From positions 1-64,000 of the forward strand of contig CAUZDW010000014.1 in NCBI GenBank assembly GCA_963578825.1: a stretch of 64,000 bases of DNA. The letters run 5' to 3'. Made by a program: the position numbers and the translations under genes. The first letter of the stretch is position 1. Each line of letters begins with the position of its first letter. The DNA comes from JAJDNS01 sp963578825 (GTDB taxonomy: Bacteria > Acidobacteriota > Vicinamibacteria > Fen-336). The notes beneath the pieces are model-generated. The model had not been told where the DNA came from, made no database searches, and was given only the letters and a program-made list of their open reading frames with translations. Below, in pieces: positions 6,864 to 16,690 of the stretch.

Positions 6864-8401
6864 CGTCGAGCCTCGGCGAACCCAACTACGTTGCGATCGC
6901 CTGCTTCTTCGCGTTTGTGGCGGTGACCCTGGGCATCACCTGGTGGGCCGCGCGCAAGACCCAGAGTGCCGAGCATTTCTATGCCGCCGGACGGACGGTG
7001 ACCGGTGTCCAGAACGGCTTCGCCCTGGCCGGGGATTACATGAGCGCCGCCAGCTTCCTCGGCATCGCGGGTCTCGTGTCGCTGTCCGGATTTGACGGGC
7101 TCATCTACGCCATCGGATTCCTGGTTGGCTGGCCCGTGGTCATGTTTCTGATCGCCGAGCCACTCCGAAATCTCGGCAAATACACCTTCGCCGATGTCGT
7201 GGCCTATCGCCTGCGGCAGGGCCCCGTCAGGGTGGCGGCGGCGATCGGCACCCTCGCGGTGGTGGGGTTTTACCTGATCGCTCAAATGGTCGGGGCGGGG
7301 AACTTGGTGAAGCTGCTCTTCGGGCTCCCCTATGAGCTGGCGATCGTCATCGTGGGGACCGTGATGATCGCGTATGTCCTCTTTGGCGGGATGCTCGCCA
7401 CGACCTGGGTTCAGATCGTGAAGGCAACGCTGCTCCTCGCGGGCGCCTCCATCCTTGCCGGCCTCGTCCTCATGAGGTTCGGCGGCAACCCCCTGGAGCT
7501 CTTTGCCGCAGCCGCCGATCAGTTCGGTGCCCAGGTGCTTGCTCCGGGCCAGCTCGTCTCCAATCCGCTCGACGCACTTTCCCTGGGCCTCGCGCTGATG
7601 CTCGGCACCGCCGGCCTGCCGCATATCCTGATGCGCTTCTACACCGTGCCCGATGCAAAGACCGCCCGCACCTCGGTCTCCTGGGCCACGGGTCTCATCG
7701 GCGTCTTCTACCTCCTGACCTTCGTTCTCGGCTTCGGCGCCATGGTGATCGTCGGTCCGGACGCCATCCGGGCGGTCGACAAGGGTGGAAACATGGCGGC
7801 CCCGCTGCTCGCCGAGGCGGTGGGCGGCGCCGGGTTCCTCGGCTTCATCGCGGCCGTGGCGTTCGCCACCATCCTCGCCGTCGTCGCCGGCCTGACGCTC
7901 TCGGGTGCGGCGGCGCTGTCCCACGATCTCTGGGTGAACGTGGTGCGTCGAGGGCATGCGTCGGACCAGGAGCAGTTTCGTGTGGCCCGGATCGCTGCGG
8001 TCGTGGGCGGCGTTGCGTCCGTCCTTCTCGGCATCGTCTTCAAGGACGAGAACGTGGCCTACATGGTCGGCCTGGCCTTTGCGATCGCCGCCAGCGCGAA
8101 CTTCCCGGCCCTCGTGCTTGCGATCTTCTGGCGCCCCTTCACGACCCGCGGGGCCCAGGTGAGCATGCTCATGGGCACGGCGTCTTCGCTGCTGCTCATC
8201 TATCTCTCGCCGACGATCCAGATCGCCGTCCTCGGCAACGAGACGGCGCCCTTCCCGCTCAGGAACCCGGGGCTCATCTCGATCCCCCTGGCTTTCGCTG
8301 CTGGGATCATCGTCTCGTTGGCGGCACCCGAGCCCGAAGCGGCCGAGCGGTTCCAGGCCATGCAGCATCGAGCGCATCTCGGGCCGGCCGAAGGGGAGTA
8401 G
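6860..8401 (+). CDS. actP: Sodium/solute symporter, ActP-like acetate permease
   Basis: Polytopic transporter of 513 residues in the sodium:solute symporter family. The N-terminal region has the recognisable EHFYAAGR and NGFALAGDYMSAASFLG motifs of the ActP branch, followed by about 13 predicted helices. It would import acetate or similar short monocarboxylates with a cation. The ATG at 6860 overlaps the upstream DUF485 stop. Length is slightly below E. coli ActP (549), mainly because it lacks a cleaved signal peptide. A hairpin at 8408-8433 closes the two-gene operon. Substrate is inferred from family and partner. It may supply carbon to the same acetyl-CoA pool fed by the acetoin operon at 32-35 kb. 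Confidence 0.88.
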   Translation: MTSSLGEPNYVAIACFFAFVAVTLGITWWAARKTQSAEHFYAAGRTVTGVQNGFALAGDYMSAASFLGIAGLVSLSGFDGLIYAIGFLVGWPVVMFLIAEPLRNLGKYTFADVVAYRLRQGPVRVAAAIGTLAVVGFYLIAQMVGAGNLVKLLFGLPYELAIVIVGTVMIAYVLFGGMLATTWVQIVKATLLLAGASILAGLVLMRFGGNPLELFAAAADQFGAQVLAPGQLVSNPLDALSLGLALMLGTAGLPHILMRFYTVPDAKTARTSVSWATGLIGVFYLLTFVLGFGAMVIVGPDAIRAVDKGGNMAAPLLAEAVGGAGFLGFIAAVAFATILAVVAGLTLSGAAALSHDLWVNVVRRGHASDQEQFRVARIAAVVGGVASVLLGIVFKDENVAYMVGLAFAIAASANFPALVLAIFWRPFTTRGAQVSMLMGTASSLLLIYLSPTIQIAVLGNETAPFPLRNPGLISIPLAFAAGIIVSLAAPEPEAAERFQAMQHRAHLGPAEGE

Positions 8402-8407
8402 CTCGCC

Positions 8408-8433
8408 GCCGCGGCCCGGGGAAGGGCCGCGGC
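8408..8433 (+). terminator. Hairpin closing the yjcH-actP operon
   Basis: A perfect 10-bp stem GCCGCGGCCC / GGGCCGCGGC with a 6-nt loop begins 7 nt after the symporter stop. It is very stable but has no following T-run. Confidence 0.5.
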
Positions 8434-8554
8434 ATCAACGCGAGAAGTCCAGGCGGCCCGGCCACGCGGGGGCGGATGCAGAGCCTATAATGCCCCAGGG
8501 CCTCCGGTCGATCAACCGGTCCTGATGCGTGTCGTCCAGGCGGAGGATCTTGCG

Positions 8555-11500
8555 TTGCTGTTGCCTCGAGTCATAGCCAACGTCGTCTCGCTCGCCGCAG
8601 TGCTGGCGGCCCTCGTGGCCATCGGGCCCACGTCCTGCAGCAGCTCGGTCCCTGCGATGCCAGGGGTGCCGGACATCGTCGACTTCAACTTCCACGTCAA
8701 GCCGATCCTGTCGGACCGTTGTTTCAAGTGCCATGGACCCGACGACGGCCCTCGAAAGGGCGGTCTGCGCCTCGATCGGCACGACGGCGCCCTCGCCGAG
8801 CTGCCGTCGGGCCGCCGGGCCATCGTTCCCGGCAAACCCGGTCGAAGCGAGCTCGTGTCCCGGATCATGAGCACCGAGCCCACCGTGATGATGCCGGATC
8901 CCTCCTCCCGGCTCACCCTCGACGAGCGGGAGAAGGCCACCCTTATCCGATGGATCGAGCAGGGGGCGGAGTGGAAGCCGCATTGGTCGTTCATCTCACC
9001 GAGTCGGCCCGCGGCTCCGGAGGTGAAGGCCTCGGGATGGCCACTTGGTGATATCGACCGCTTCGTGCTGGCCACGCTGGAGTCGAAAGGCCTGACGCCC
9101 TCACCGGAAGCTTCGCGCGAGACGCTTCTTCGACGGGTGAGCTTCGATCTGACGGGGCTGCCTCCCACCATCGAGGAGATCGACGCCTTCGTGGCCGACT
9201 CCTCGGCGGACGCCTACGAGAAGGTGGTCGACCGGCTGCTCGAGTCGGAGGCCTACGGTGAGCGGATGGCTGCCGAGTGGCTCGATGTGGCCCGCTACGC
9301 CGACTCGCACGGCTACCAGGACGATGGGATGAGGCAGATGTGGCCGTGGCGCGATTGGGTGATCGGTGCCTTCAACCGCAACCTGCCGTTCGACGACCTC
9401 ATCACCTGGCAGCTCGCCGGAGACCTGCTGTCCGAGCCCACCCAGGAGCAGCTGATCGCCACCGGCTTCAACCGGAACCACATGCAGAGCCAGGAGGGTG
9501 GCGTCGTCCCCGAGGAGTACCGCACCGAGTACGTGGTCGACCGGGTGAACACGCTGGGGCGGGCGTTTCTGGGTGTCACCGTCGAGTGCGCACGTTGCCA
9601 CGACCACAAGTACGATCCGGTGACGCAGGAAGAGTTCTATCGGCTCTTCGCGTTTTTCAACAACGTGAACGAGACCGGGCAAGTCCCGTACTCCGGAGTG
9701 CCGAGCCCGACCGTGATCGTCGTGGAAGCCGACGACGAGGCGAGACTCGCCGAGATCCGTGGCCGGATGGAGCGTCTCGAGGCGGAGCTCGCCATCGACC
9801 ACCCCGCCCTCGAAGAGGGATTCGACCGTTGGCTCGCCGGACCCTCTCCCGGCCCCGCGGCAGTGGCCAAGCCCCCCGGCCTCGTCGTCCATCTGCCCCT
9901 CGACCGGGGTGAGCGGTTCGTCAAGGTGACGAAGGGCGATCCCGAAGCCGGCATCCCTCCGAAGCGCAAAAAGCTCCTGCGCTTCGTCAATCGGGCAGAT
10001 CCGGACAAGGCCGCTGAACTCGGAGGCGATGAGGGTCGCCCTCCGGAGACCGTACCGGGCAAGATCGGAGGGGCCCAGAGACTGGCAGGCGACAGTCACA
10101 TCACGCTCGGAGACAGTGTCGCCTTGTTCGAACGCAACCAGCCGTTCTCGCTGGCCCTCTGGTTCCGTGTCGAGAAGGAGGGGACGGCCGGCCCGCTCGT
10201 GACCCGCTGCGGCGGCCTCTTCGACGGCAATCGTGGCTACGAGGTCATCCTGCACGAGAGCGGCCGGCTGACGGCCGGGCTCCATCACGTCTTCCCGGAC
10301 AACTCGATCGAGATCGAAACCGCGCACCCGGTCACAGCCGGCGCATGGCGGCACCTCGCCCTGACGTACGACGGCTCCAGTCGGGCTCGCGGCCTGCGGC
10401 TCTTTTTCGACGGCGAGCCGGCAGAGTCGATCATCGTGGTCGACAACCTGAAACGCAGCATCCTCCACGACCAGAACGGAAAGACGTGGAGCAAGCCGCC
10501 CAGCCTGCGTCTCGGGCGCCGCCACGACGAGACGCTCCAGGACGTTTCGGTGGACGATCTGCGCGTCTACGATCGACAGCTCACTGCCTTCGAGGTGGCC
10601 GCCCTCGGAGGGTCTCCCAGGACGCTCGGGGCAGCCAGAAGCCTCGCTGCAGCCGAGCGCTCTCCCGCGCAACAGGCGGCGTTGCGCGAGCACTATGTCC
10701 TGCGCGTGGCCCCGGGTCTGCGCGCCCGACGAGCGGCCTTGACGAAGGCCCGGGGCCAGGAAAACGCCCTCCTCACATCGCTCCCCGAGGTGATGTCGAT
10801 GCGGGAGCGATCGCGGCCGCGGCCAACCTTCGTTCTGGCGCGGGGTGTCTACGACGCCCCCACACACGAGGTCGAGGCCGGGACGCCAGAAGCCCTGGGC
10901 ACACTCCCGGAGCACCTGCCTCCAAACCGCCTGGGGCTCGCCAGGTGGCTGCTGGATCCCGGCCACCCGCTCACCGCCCGTGTCCTCGTGAACCGCTACT
11001 GGGCCCTGGTTTTTGGACATGGCCTCGTCGCGACACCGGCCGATTTCGGAAGCCAGGGACATCTGCCGACTCACCCGGAGCTTCTCGACTGGCTGGCGAC
11101 GACGTTCGTCGAGTCGGGGTGGGACTTGAAGGCGCTTATTCAGGAGATGGTGCTCTCGGCGACCTACCGCCAGTCCTCGGTGGCCGACGCGAGTCGGCTC
11201 GCGCAGGATCCTTCGAACGAGTGGTTGGCGCGCGGTCCGTCGCACCGCCTCTCCGCGGAGCAGATTCGCGACGGTGCCCTGGCGGCCAGCGGACTCCTCG
11301 TTCGGAAGATCGGCGGGCCGAGCGTCTACCCGTACCAGCCGCCGGGCCTCTGGGAAGAGCTCGCCACCCGGAACGCGACGAAGTACGAGGTCGGCCACGG
11401 CGAAGACCTCTACAGGCGAAGCCTGTACACCGTCTGGAAGCGCAGCTCCCCGCCACCCTCGGCGGTCAGCTTCGACGCCGCAGACAGGCTCTCCTGCGCG

Positions 11501-11869
11501 GTGAAGCGCCAGCGCACGAGCACGCCGCTTCAGTCGCTCGTGCTGCTGAACGATCCGCAGTATCTCGAGGCGTCTCGTGTGGTCGCGGAGCGCATGATTC
11601 TCGAGGGCGGTTCGTCCGCGCCGGAGAGGATCACCTACGGCTTCCGCCTCCTCACGAGCCGGGTGCCCGACGAGAAGGAGCTTGCGCTTCTCGAATCGCT
11701 TCTCGGCGAGGAGCTCGCGACGTTCGAGGGGAACCGGGGGGCGGCACGGTCGCTACTGGAGGTGGGGGAGCGAGCCGCCGATCCGTCTCTCGCGACCGCC
11801 GAGGCGGCCGCCTTCATGGTGGTGGCGAGCACGGTCATGAACTACGACGAGGCGGTGTTCAAGCGATGA
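8555..11869 (+). CDS. Exported haem-c / DUF1549 / LamG-like / DUF1553 protein (planctomycete-type cytochrome)
   Basis: Large exported protein of about 1,100 residues. I chose the TTG at 8555 because a GGAGG site lies 8 nt upstream and a good signal helix follows; the ATG at 8525 has no such site. Domains in order: an N-terminal PSCyt1-type cytochrome region with haem-binding CFKCH near residue 56 followed by GPDDGPRKGGLRLD; DUF1549 (about 160-390), with EWLDVARYADSHGYQDD and a CARCHDHKYDP segment; a LamG/concanavalin-like insert (about 545-690, with FSLALWFRVEKEGTAGPL); and DUF1553 (about 780-1090). This set is abundant in Planctomycetes and some Acidobacteria, usually paired with DUF1501. 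Biochemical function is not established; electron transfer coupled to polymer breakdown is a common guess. The stop overlaps the next gene's start (ATGA). Confidence 0.9.
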   Translation: MLLPRVIANVVSLAAVLAALVAIGPTSCSSSVPAMPGVPDIVDFNFHVKPILSDRCFKCHGPDDGPRKGGLRLDRHDGALAELPSGRRAIVPGKPGRSELVSRIMSTEPTVMMPDPSSRLTLDEREKATLIRWIEQGAEWKPHWSFISPSRPAAPEVKASGWPLGDIDRFVLATLESKGLTPSPEASRETLLRRVSFDLTGLPPTIEEIDAFVADSSADAYEKVVDRLLESEAYGERMAAEWLDVARYADSHGYQDDGMRQMWPWRDWVIGAFNRNLPFDDLITWQLAGDLLSEPTQEQLIATGFNRNHMQSQEGGVVPEEYRTEYVVDRVNTLGRAFLGVTVECARCHDHKYDPVTQEEFYRLFAFFNNVNETGQVPYSGVPSPTVIVVEADDEARLAEIRGRMERLEAELAIDHPALEEGFDRWLAGPSPGPAAVAKPPGLVVHLPLDRGERFVKVTKGDPEAGIPPKRKKLLRFVNRADPDKAAELGGDEGRPPETVPGKIGGAQRLAGDSHITLGDSVALFERNQPFSLALWFRVEKEGTAGPLVTRCGGLFDGNRGYEVILHESGRLTAGLHHVFPDNSIEIETAHPVTAGAWRHLALTYDGSSRARGLRLFFDGEPAESIIVVDNLKRSILHDQNGKTWSKPPSLRLGRRHDETLQDVSVDDLRVYDRQLTAFEVAALGGSPRTLGAARSLAAAERSPAQQAALREHYVLRVAPGLRARRAALTKARGQENALLTSLPEVMSMRERSRPRPTFVLARGVYDAPTHEVEAGTPEALGTLPEHLPPNRLGLARWLLDPGHPLTARVLVNRYWALVFGHGLVATPADFGSQGHLPTHPELLDWLATTFVESGWDLKALIQEMVLSATYRQSSVADASRLAQDPSNEWLARGPSHRLSAEQIRDGALAASGLLVRKIGGPSVYPYQPPGLWEELATRNATKYEVGHGEDLYRRSLYTVWKRSSPPPSAVSFDAADRLSCAVKRQRTSTPLQSLVLLNDPQYLEASRVVAERMILEGGSSAPERITYGFRLLTSRVPDEKELALLESLLGEELATFEGNRGAARSLLEVGERAADPSLATAEAAAFMVVASTVMNYDEAVFKR

Positions 11870-13329
11870 GCAACCACGACGACTCCGGCTTCTGTTGTGA
11901 CCGGCGACGGTTCCTCTCGACGGGCAGCCTGGGCCTGGGTGCCGCCGCGCTGGCCTCTCTTCTGGACCCTCGCCTCCTGCAAGGCGGGGAGGCGAAGACG
12001 GCACCCGCGAACGGCCGGCCGGTCCTCGCGGCGCCGCACACTCCTCCCCGCGTCAGACGCGTCATCTACCTGTTCCAGAGCGGGGCCCCCTCGCAGCTCG
12101 ACCTCTTCGACCACAAGCCGCTGTTGCAGACGATGAACGGCGAGGAGCTGCCGGCCTCGGTGCGGATGGGGCAGCGGCTCACGGGCATGACCGCCTACCA
12201 GAAATCGTTCCCGCTGGCGGGCTCGCAGTTCGAGTTCGCGCGCCACGGCGCGTCCGGTGCCTGGGTCAGCGAGCTGCTGCCTCACACCGCGAAGATCGTG
12301 GACGAGCTGTGCTTCGTCAGGTCCATGCACACCGAGGCGATCAACCACGACCCGGCGGTCACCTTCGTCCAGACCGGCTCGCAGCAAGGGGGCCGGCCGT
12401 CGATCGGGGCGTGGCTGTCCTACGGTCTCGGCTCTGAGAACGAGAACCTGCCGGGCTTCATCGTTCTTCTCTCCCGGGGGAGGAGCGGCGATCAGCCCCT
12501 CTACTCGTGGCTGTGGGGGAGCGGCTTCCTGCCCTCGCAGCACCAGGGTGTGCCGTTCCGAAGCGGCAAGGACGGGGTCCTCTACCTCTCCGATCCCGAG
12601 GGGCTCGACCGAAGCGGGCGCCGCAGGATGCTCGACACCCTGCGCACGATGGAGGAGAAGCAGCGGGAGCGGGTGGGGGATCCGGAGATCGACGCGCGGA
12701 TCGCGCAGTATGAGATGGCCTTCCGGATGCAGACCGCGGTCCCGGAGGTCACCGACCTGAGCGACGAGCCGGACTCGGTCATCGACATGTACGGCCCCGA
12801 GGCCCGTGTCCCCGGGTCCTTTGCGGCCAACTGCCTCCTCGCCCGGCGGCTCGCCGAGCGCGACGTCCGCTTCATCCAGCTCTACCATCAGGGCTGGGAC
12901 CAGCACGGCAACCTGCCGAAGGACATCCGGATCATGGCTCGCTCGGTCGACCAGCCCACGGCCGCGCTCGTCCGCGACCTCCGGCGGCGGGGCCTGCTGG
13001 AGGACACCCTGGTCATATGGGGCGGCGAGTTCGGCCGCACCAACTACTCCCAGGGCAAGCTCACGAAGGACGACTATGGCCGCGATCACCACCCGCGGTG
13101 CTTCACGATCTGGATGGCGGGCGGCGGCGTCAAGAAGGGCTTCACGTACGGCGAGACGGACGACCTCGGGTACAACATCGTGCGCGACCCCGTGCACGTG
13201 CACGACTTCCAGGCCACGCTCCTCCACATGCTGGGGATCGATCACGAGCGTCTCGTCTTCAAACACCAGGGTCGACGCTACAGGCTGACCGACGTGCACG
13301 GGCGGGTCGTTCCGGACCTCCTGGCTTGA
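11866..13329 (+). CDS. DUF1501 family Tat-exported protein
   Basis: Protein of 487 residues with a Tat-type leader (RRRFLSTGSLGLGAAALASLL) and the long DUF1501 domain: LFQSGAPSQLDLFDHKP near the N terminus, GAWLSYGLGSENENLPGF in the middle, and WGGEFGRTNYSQG and DHHPRCFTIWMAGGG near the C terminus. DUF1501 has a sulfatase/alkaline-phosphatase-like fold, and its histidines and aspartates suggest metal binding. It nearly always travels with DUF1549/DUF1553 proteins as here. It is coupled to both neighbours by 4-nt overlaps (ATGA upstream, TTGA downstream), so the three are made in fixed proportion. Activity is unknown. Confidence 0.92.
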   Translation: MSNHDDSGFCCDRRRFLSTGSLGLGAAALASLLDPRLLQGGEAKTAPANGRPVLAAPHTPPRVRRVIYLFQSGAPSQLDLFDHKPLLQTMNGEELPASVRMGQRLTGMTAYQKSFPLAGSQFEFARHGASGAWVSELLPHTAKIVDELCFVRSMHTEAINHDPAVTFVQTGSQQGGRPSIGAWLSYGLGSENENLPGFIVLLSRGRSGDQPLYSWLWGSGFLPSQHQGVPFRSGKDGVLYLSDPEGLDRSGRRRMLDTLRTMEEKQRERVGDPEIDARIAQYEMAFRMQTAVPEVTDLSDEPDSVIDMYGPEARVPGSFAANCLLARRLAERDVRFIQLYHQGWDQHGNLPKDIRIMARSVDQPTAALVRDLRRRGLLEDTLVIWGGEFGRTNYSQGKLTKDDYGRDHHPRCFTIWMAGGGVKKGFTYGETDDLGYNIVRDPVHVHDFQATLLHMLGIDHERLVFKHQGRRYRLTDVHGRVVPDLLA

Positions 13330-14750
13330 GCGACCTCCCGGTCTTTCTGGGTCGCCTCCACCCGGTCCTCGTCCACCTTCCGATCGGCCTCCTGGTCGCG
13401 GCTGGCTGCTTCCAGGCCTGGGTGTCGTGGCGGCGGAGAAAGGGGGCGCCGTCAGCCCTCGACGCCGCGATCGGCCCGCTGCTCTGGCTCGCGGCCCTCG
13501 GGGCTGTGGCTGCCGCCGCTGCCGGCTACCTGCTCGCGACGAGCGGGGGCTACGCGGGCGGAGTCTACGACCGCCACCAGTGGCTGGGTCTCGGCGTTGC
13601 TGCCTTCACGCTGGGGGCTGCAAGCGCCCGGGTGCACGCGTCACACCGTCCGGACCGCAATGCGCGCGTGACCTACGCGGTCCTGCTGATCTCGTCGCTC
13701 GCGCTCATGGTTGGAGCCGCACATGCTGGCGCCACGCTCACCCACGGCGAGGGCTATCTCACCGAGCACGCTCCGTCGACGCTCAAAGCCCTGATCGCCT
13801 TCCTGGCTCCGGAGCCTCCGGTCCTTGACGCCACAGTGCCGCCGGAGCAGGCCGTCGTCTTCGATGCGCTGGTCGAGCCCATCCTCGAGTCGCGGTGCGT
13901 CTCCTGCCACGGTGCCGAGCGGAGCGAGAGCGGGCTTCGCCTCGACGATCCCCAGCGGATCGGTGCCGGCGGCGATCACGGAGCGGTTGTGACCCCGGAG
14001 CGGCCGGCCTCGAGCGAGCTCTGGCGGCGCGTCTCCCTCCCGCCGTCCCACCCCGACGTCATGCCGCCGCGCGGTCGCCCTTCGGTCACCGCGGCCGAGG
14101 GAGCGCTGCTGCGCTGGTGGATCGTGGAGGGAGCGCCGTTCGAGAAGACGCTCGGTGAGGTCGAGGTGGCCCCCGACGTCCGCTCGATCGTCGAGGCGAT
14201 CCTCGGTCCGCTGCCTCCGGGTGGTCCCACGCTGCCGCCGGTGTCGCCGGACGCGCCCGATCCCGGCGCTCTCGCTGCAGCCGAGGCGGCGGGCTTCTCC
14301 GTGAAGCCGATCGCGGACGGTGTCGCGTTCGTCCTGGTCCAGACGACGAACGCCGGCGATGCCATCGAAGACGCCGAGGTCGCGGCGCTCGCGCCGCTGG
14401 CGCCACAGATTGTGTGGCTCGATCTCGGCGGCACGGCCGTGACCGATGCGGGGTTGGAGTCGGTCGGCCGCCTCGCGCACGTCGTTCGACTCGACCTGAG
14501 CCGGACCGCGGTCAGCGACGCGGGGCTCGCGCACCTCGCGGATCTGGCGTACCTCGAGTCGCTCAACCTTTACGGAACCGCGGTCAGCGACGCGGGCCTC
14601 GAGCACCTGGAGTTGCTCTCCAGGCTCCGCTGGCTCTACCTCTGGCAGACGGAGGCGACCCCCGCCGCGATCGAACGTCTCAGCGCGCTGCTGCCCGAGC
14701 TCGAGGTGGTCGCGGGCGGTAGCTTCGGAGAGGAGCCGACGTCTCCGTAG
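13326..14750 (+). CDS. DUF2231 membrane domain fused to haem-c domain and leucine-rich repeats
   Basis: Predicted 474-residue protein starting with TTG at 13326, overlapping the DUF1501 stop. The N terminus has the DUF2231 signature (LGRLHPVLVHLPIGLL) and about four membrane helices to residue 150. A periplasmic domain follows with one haem-c motif CVSCH (Cys191, Cys194, His195) and the LRLDDPQRI block typical of planctomycete cytochromes. The C-terminal part (about 345-460) consists of leucine-rich repeats of about 24 residues (TAVTDAGLESVGRLAHVVRL and similar). Membrane anchor, haem and a protein-binding repeat in one chain suggest it ties the exported operon partners to the membrane electron chain. 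That role is inference; the architecture is direct. Confidence 0.85.
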   Translation: MSDLPVFLGRLHPVLVHLPIGLLVAAGCFQAWVSWRRRKGAPSALDAAIGPLLWLAALGAVAAAAAGYLLATSGGYAGGVYDRHQWLGLGVAAFTLGAASARVHASHRPDRNARVTYAVLLISSLALMVGAAHAGATLTHGEGYLTEHAPSTLKALIAFLAPEPPVLDATVPPEQAVVFDALVEPILESRCVSCHGAERSESGLRLDDPQRIGAGGDHGAVVTPERPASSELWRRVSLPPSHPDVMPPRGRPSVTAAEGALLRWWIVEGAPFEKTLGEVEVAPDVRSIVEAILGPLPPGGPTLPPVSPDAPDPGALAAAEAAGFSVKPIADGVAFVLVQTTNAGDAIEDAEVAALAPLAPQIVWLDLGGTAVTDAGLESVGRLAHVVRLDLSRTAVSDAGLAHLADLAYLESLNLYGTAVSDAGLEHLELLSRLRWLYLWQTEATPAAIERLSALLPELEVVAGGSFGEEPTSP

Positions 14751-14840
14751 GCTCGGGCATTCGCCCGTCCGGAGTGAATCCCGTAGGCGGCCTGCGGCTC
14801 CGACACCCGACTCCCACCGCGCCGGTGTCGCGCCATCGCG

Positions 14841-15160
14841 TTTTTTGCCGAAATCGTGCTCGGCCAGCAGATCGTTGTGAGCGCGACACATCAGACAGAG
14901 GTTCTTCGGGCTGTGGTCCCCGCCAGGGCCAAAGGGCTCGCGGTGGTGGAACTCGAGATCGTCCCGCTTGCTACAGCGTCTCCCACGTGTCTCAACGTAG
15001 GTGCACCGGCCCCCGTCGCGTTCGTGCACCGCGCGCCGGACTGCCGACGGGATGTGGCGTGAGATCGGCGTCGTGTTCGTTTCGGCGGGGCCCTTCCGGG
15101 GAGCCTTCTCTGGTCGCCCTTCTTCTCGCCAGGCGGCAACAGGGTGTACTTCGGCGCTCG
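14841..15160 (-). pseudogene. C-terminal remnant of an HNH endonuclease
   Basis: On the minus strand one frame reads SRHIPSAVRRAVHERDGGRC, then CSKRDDLEFHHREPFGPGG and NLCLMCRAHNDLLAEHDFG. This is the HNH domain typical of C-terminal nuclease modules in soil bacteria, with the Cys pairs and His-His of the metal site present. The expected N-terminal helical region is missing: a beta-propeller fragment occupies the space beyond 15187. After GKK the frame runs on without a natural end, and a run of six A residues (T on the plus strand at 14841-14846) marks a possible frameshift. I read it as a decayed fragment rather than a working gene. Confidence 0.5.
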
Positions 15161-15186
15161 GCGCTCGGCGGGAGGGACGGGGGAAC

Positions 15187-15354
15187 GTGTATGAGAAGGA
15201 GTTCGGCTTGTCGATCGATCGTCAGCTAACCGACTTCGTCGGGCGCCCCGGATACCTCGGCCGGCTGAACGACACCGACGGAGAGTTCCTCTACTTCACC
15301 TGGAACGAGGACCACGGCGACCTCTGGGTGATGGAGGTCGCGCATGGTCAGTAG
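15187..15354 (+). pseudogene. C-terminal fragment of a WD40-like (TolB-type) beta-propeller protein
   Basis: Only the last 55 codons of a likely larger protein are present: RPGYLGRLNDTDGEFLYFTW followed by NEDHGDLWVMEV, the closing blade pattern common in PD40/TolB-like propeller proteins. There is no room for the rest, and the fragment lies beside the HNH remnant, so this 400-bp patch looks like debris from deletions. A GTG at 15187 could start a short peptide, but no good ribosome site is visible. Confidence 0.4.
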
Positions 15355-15416
15355 CGGTCACCGCTCGACGCGAGGGCTAGCCGGCCTCGTTCGCGGAGCA
15401 CTTCTACCACGGTCTG

Positions 15417-16659
15417 CTAAAACGGGTGCTTCGTCTTGAAGGGGACCCGCGCCATGGCCGCCTGGCCGACCCGTCGGATCGCCAGGGTGAAGGCCGCCGT
15501 CCGCATGTCGATGGCGTGCTGTGTCGCGATGTCCCTCACCGAGCGGTACGCCTTGCTCATGATCTTGTCGAGCTCGTTGTTGATCCGCTGCTCGTCCCAC
15601 TTGAACTGCTGGATGTTCTGGACCCACTCGAAGTAGCTGACGGTGACGCCCCCGGCGTTTGAGAGGATGTCGGGGACGATCAGGATCCCGCGCTCGTTGA
15701 GGATCGCGTCGGCCTCTGGCGTGGTGGGCCCGTTGGCGCCCTCCACGATGATCCTGGCCCTCACGTCGGCGGCGTTGTCGCTCGTGATCGCGTCCTCGAG
15801 AGCGGCCGGCACCAGGACGTCCGCATCAGGTGATGATCTGAGCCCCGTCGAACGCATCGCCCTCCGGAAAGCCCTTCACACCCTCGTGTCCGCCGGTCGA
15901 CTCGATGAGCGCAGGGATGTCCAGGCCGTCCTCCCGGGACACGCCGCCGGTGTGGTCCGCGACGGCGACGACCTTCGCTCCATGCTCGGCGATCAGGCGG
16001 GCGGCGTTGCTGCCCACGTTGCCGAACCCCTGGACGGCCACGGTGATGTCCGAGAACGACCGGCCCTTCTCCTCGAGGGCCTCCGCCAGCACGTCCGTCA
16101 CGCCTCGGCCGGTGGCCGCAGTTCGGCCTTTCGAGCCGAACAGCTCCAGGGGCTTGCCCGTTACAACCGCCGGGGCGAAGCCCGCGTGCTTGGAGTACTC
16201 GTTCATGATCCAGCCCATGATCTTGGAGTTCGTGTTGACGTCCGGGGCCGGGATGTCCTTGGTGGGGCCGATGACGTCTTTCATTTGCTCGATGAAGCGC
16301 CGTGTGACCCGGAACAGCTCGGCCTCGGACATCTTTCGCGGGTCGCAGTTGATGCCGCCCTTGGCGCCTCCGTAGGGCAGGTCCACGACGGCCGTCTTCC
16401 AGGTCATGAGGTTGGCGAGGGCGGTGGCGTGATCCTCGTCGACGTGGGGGTGATAGCGGAGCCCGCCCTTCATGGGCCCCCGCGCCTGGTTGTGCTGCAC
16501 CCGGAAGCCGGTGAAGTGACACAGCTTGCCCTCGTCGTCCTCGACTACGATCTCCACCTTCACGCTGCGGACCGGGCTCAGGAGAATGTCCCGGATCGGG
16601 TCCGAGAGCTTCAGGACGTCGGCGGCCTTGTTGAAGAACTGGTGGCTGGCAGACAGCAT
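15417..16659 (-). pseudogene. gdhA: NAD(P)-dependent glutamate dehydrogenase, single frameshift
   Basis: Glutamate dehydrogenase (2-oxoglutarate + ammonia + NAD(P)H to glutamate) split by one frameshift near 15829. The first frame (16659 to 15826) carries the substrate-binding GPMKGGLRYHP (Lys64), the catalytic LPYGGAKGGI (Lys100), PAPDVNTN, and the dinucleotide motif VQGFGNVGSNAA, then stops right after GAQIIT. The remainder (from about 15828 to 15417) continues in another frame with DADVLVPAALEDAIT and SYFEWVQNIQQFKWDE to a normal C terminus. Joined, they give about 414 residues, normal for the hexameric family. The shift corresponds to one extra or two missing bases between ACC and GAT. 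All catalytic residues are intact, so a sequencing error is a real possibility. Confidence 0.85.
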
Positions 16660-16690
16660 CGATTCCTCCTCCTTCGCCCGCCAGGCTCCG

